NCBI GenBank assembly: GCA_905221605.1
Contig: CAJNDS010002319.1
Span: 379,501 to 430,662 of the forward strand
Reading direction: 5' to 3'
Source: Symbiodinium natans
Taxonomy: Eukaryota > Sar > Dinophyceae > Suessiales > Symbiodiniaceae
Length of the DNA stretch: 51,162 nucleotides
Within the stretch, counting starts at the first letter, position 1, and each line of letters opens with the position of its first letter. The notes below the pieces were generated by a model, which made no database searches, was not told the origin of the DNA, and worked only from the letters and a program-made list of their open reading frames with translations. Positions 49,796-51,162 of the stretch are shown here, one piece after another. The position numbers and the translations under genes were made by a program.

Positions 49796-50221
49796 TATTG
49801 CTTGGGGCCCAGCGACTTGGGCGCTGCGGAATCGCCATGCTCACGCGGATGCGCTGGGCCGGGCCGAGGCGGGTCGCGTAGCGTTAAAATTCCAATTTTA
49901 GCTGTTTCTTAGGAATTAAAGTACCCAAAGATTTAAAAACTTTTTCCAAATGCCCTTAAGGTGTTGTTTCCAAACGACTGAAAACCACTAATTGCTTAAG
50001 AGGCCCCCCCCCCCAAAAAAAAAAAAAAAGAAACAAGATCCTCCCTTTAAGGGTAACATAGGGATGTTCATGTCTTTTTTCTGGGGTTCTTTAGCAATTC
50101 GTAGAAAACTACAAGACACCCGTAAGCTCCACGACTCTCACGCCCCTTGCGGCTGGGCCGCGGATGTCCACCGCCGACATGGCGTTCAAGACTGGCAAGA
50201 TCTCTGTCATCATCATTCCTG

Positions 50222-50320
50222 TTCAGGGTTCAGGGTTCAGGGTTTAGGGTTTAGGGTTTAGGTTTAGGGTTTAGGGATGTTTAGGGTTTAGGGCGTAGGG
50301 TTTAGGCTTTAGGGTGTACG
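50222..50320. repeat. TTTAGGG array
   Basis: TTCAGGG then TTTAGGG units. Confidence 0.88.
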
Positions 50321-50544
50321 TCGGAGAGATAGCCAAGAAAAGATCGGTTCAACACCCAACCCATCATCCCCAACCCCCTCACCTGAAGCCCTTCGACGCT
50401 AACCCGCCAACATAGCTTACCTGTTGACTAGTGACAACAATCATCATGCATCGTCAGAGTCAATAGAAATGGAACCATCACAATCATCATAACAGCTCCA
50501 ACTCTCTGAGGAGGCGGGGAGCATTGTCATAAGCAAAAGCCAGA

Positions 50545-50580
50545 TTTTTTTTTTTTTTTTTTGGGGGGGGGGGGGGGGGG
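50545..50580. repeat. T18-G18 homopolymer junction
   Basis: About 18 T directly followed by 18 G. Confidence 0.9.
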
Positions 50581-50611
50581 CAAATGCAGGGGCTTTAAAA
50601 AGGGTTTGAGG

Positions 50612-50717
50612 TTGTGATGTTCCCCCCCCTTATACTAACAGTCCTGAATAGGGATTATCATACCCCCCGATGAGAATCCCTATCAAGGACTGTTCGTACA
50701 AGGGGGGAGCATCCCAA
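50612..50717. mobile_element. Family G element, full copy
   Basis: TTGTGATGTTCCCCCCCCTTATACTAACAGTCC and GGACTGTTCGTACAAGGGGGGAGCATCCCAA arms; loop ATCATACCCCCCGATGAG. The clearest intact copy. Confidence 0.78.
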
Positions 50718-50849
50718 TATTCATGGCTGTAAAAAGGGGGTTAGGGTTTAGATAGAGATCTCCATGGTGTCGGGCCGTTCCGTGCGCTATCACTAGGAAT
50801 CACCCCCCCCATGCACCTAACAATGTGCGGGGAAATTGCCACCAAAGAA

Positions 50850-50970
50850 AGAAACACACACACACACACACACACACAGACAGACAGACAGAGTCACACA
50901 AACACAGAGTCACACAAACACAGAGTCACACAAACATAGGGTCACACACACACACACACACACACACTTG
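50850..50970. repeat. CA and GACA microsatellites with a 16-bp minisatellite
   Basis: (CA)n, (GACA)n, then three copies of AGAGTCACACAAACAC, then (CA)n. 50971-51162 is unique with no gene seen. Confidence 0.88.
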
Positions 50971-51162
50971 TTGAAACCACGAGGGTTAATCATTGGTGAA
51001 TCTCTGGTACAACAGCGGACTCAAACATCAAACCGGAGCGAGACAGACTCGGACCCGCACCTTAGTAGCAGCGGAACGGCCACCAACGAAACATTAACAA
51101 ACTCACCCAATCGAACGCCGCAATCGCACTTGCATACAGACCGATCAGATCCTCAGTTCGCA

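Noticed and set aside
1-51162. A true chromosome end or a plain telomere
   Set aside because: Arrays are short, occur in both orientations throughout the window and are separated by unique sequence and gene parts, so these are internal.
1-51162. CRISPR-like repeat-spacer arrays
   Set aside because: Telomeric units are tandem or interrupted by islands of irregular length; there are no constant spacers and no cas genes, and the DNA is eukaryotic.

Overview
The window looks like nuclear DNA of a dinoflagellate, most likely a Symbiodiniaceae-type genome; the species cannot be named from sequence alone. The reasons are: plant/dinoflagellate-type telomeric heptamers (TTTAGGG/CCCTAAA) scattered internally at roughly one array per 500 bp in both orientations; short exons with GT-AG, GC-AG and apparently GA-AG introns; and short terminal-inverted-repeat elements that sit in coding sequence as introns, matching what is known of dinoflagellate introners. 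There is no bacterial-style operon, no rRNA, no convincing tRNA and no CRISPR array. Reading frames longer than 60 codons are mostly accidents of repeats (the tails NPKP-stop and GFRV are translated telomere repeats).

Layout. 1-4.4 kb: a minus-strand gene for a tandem GRF-type zinc-finger protein, resembling the C-terminal part of topoisomerase III-alpha. Its exons are separated by three copies of a ~100-140 bp introner (family A), and further down by introns containing telomeric arrays. 4.4-17 kb: telomeric arrays alternating with exon-sized unique islands, a GTAGAAGA-type minisatellite, and many short hairpin elements. 17.5-19.7 kb: a plus-strand gene (six exons, phase-consistent) with introns made partly or wholly of telomeric repeat. 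20.2-20.7 kb: a plus-strand reading frame interrupted by a fourth family A introner. 21-51 kb: more arrays and islands, nine copies of a palindromic element (family G), copies of families B, C and H, an AT-rich island at 25.3 kb, microsatellites, and many long G or C homopolymer runs.

The main observation is an ordering rule. About 25 unique islands of 60-170 bp carry CCCTAAA repeats on their left and TTTAGGG repeats on their right. Wherever an island can be read as an exon, the next intron therefore begins in TTTAGGG (which contains GT and AG) and the previous one ends in CCCTAAA (pyrimidine-rich, with CTAAA/CTAAC branch-like motifs). Both ends of such introns can pair as a telomeric-repeat hairpin. 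Telomeric repeat thus appears to be working as intron material in this genome. I can support this directly for the 18.1-19.7 kb gene and the GRF gene; elsewhere the exon calls are provisional, because 100-bp GC-balanced islands are often open in several frames on both strands.

I could not run any search, so gene names are left empty and family assignments rest on motif recognition. Transcript reads would settle most of the calls.
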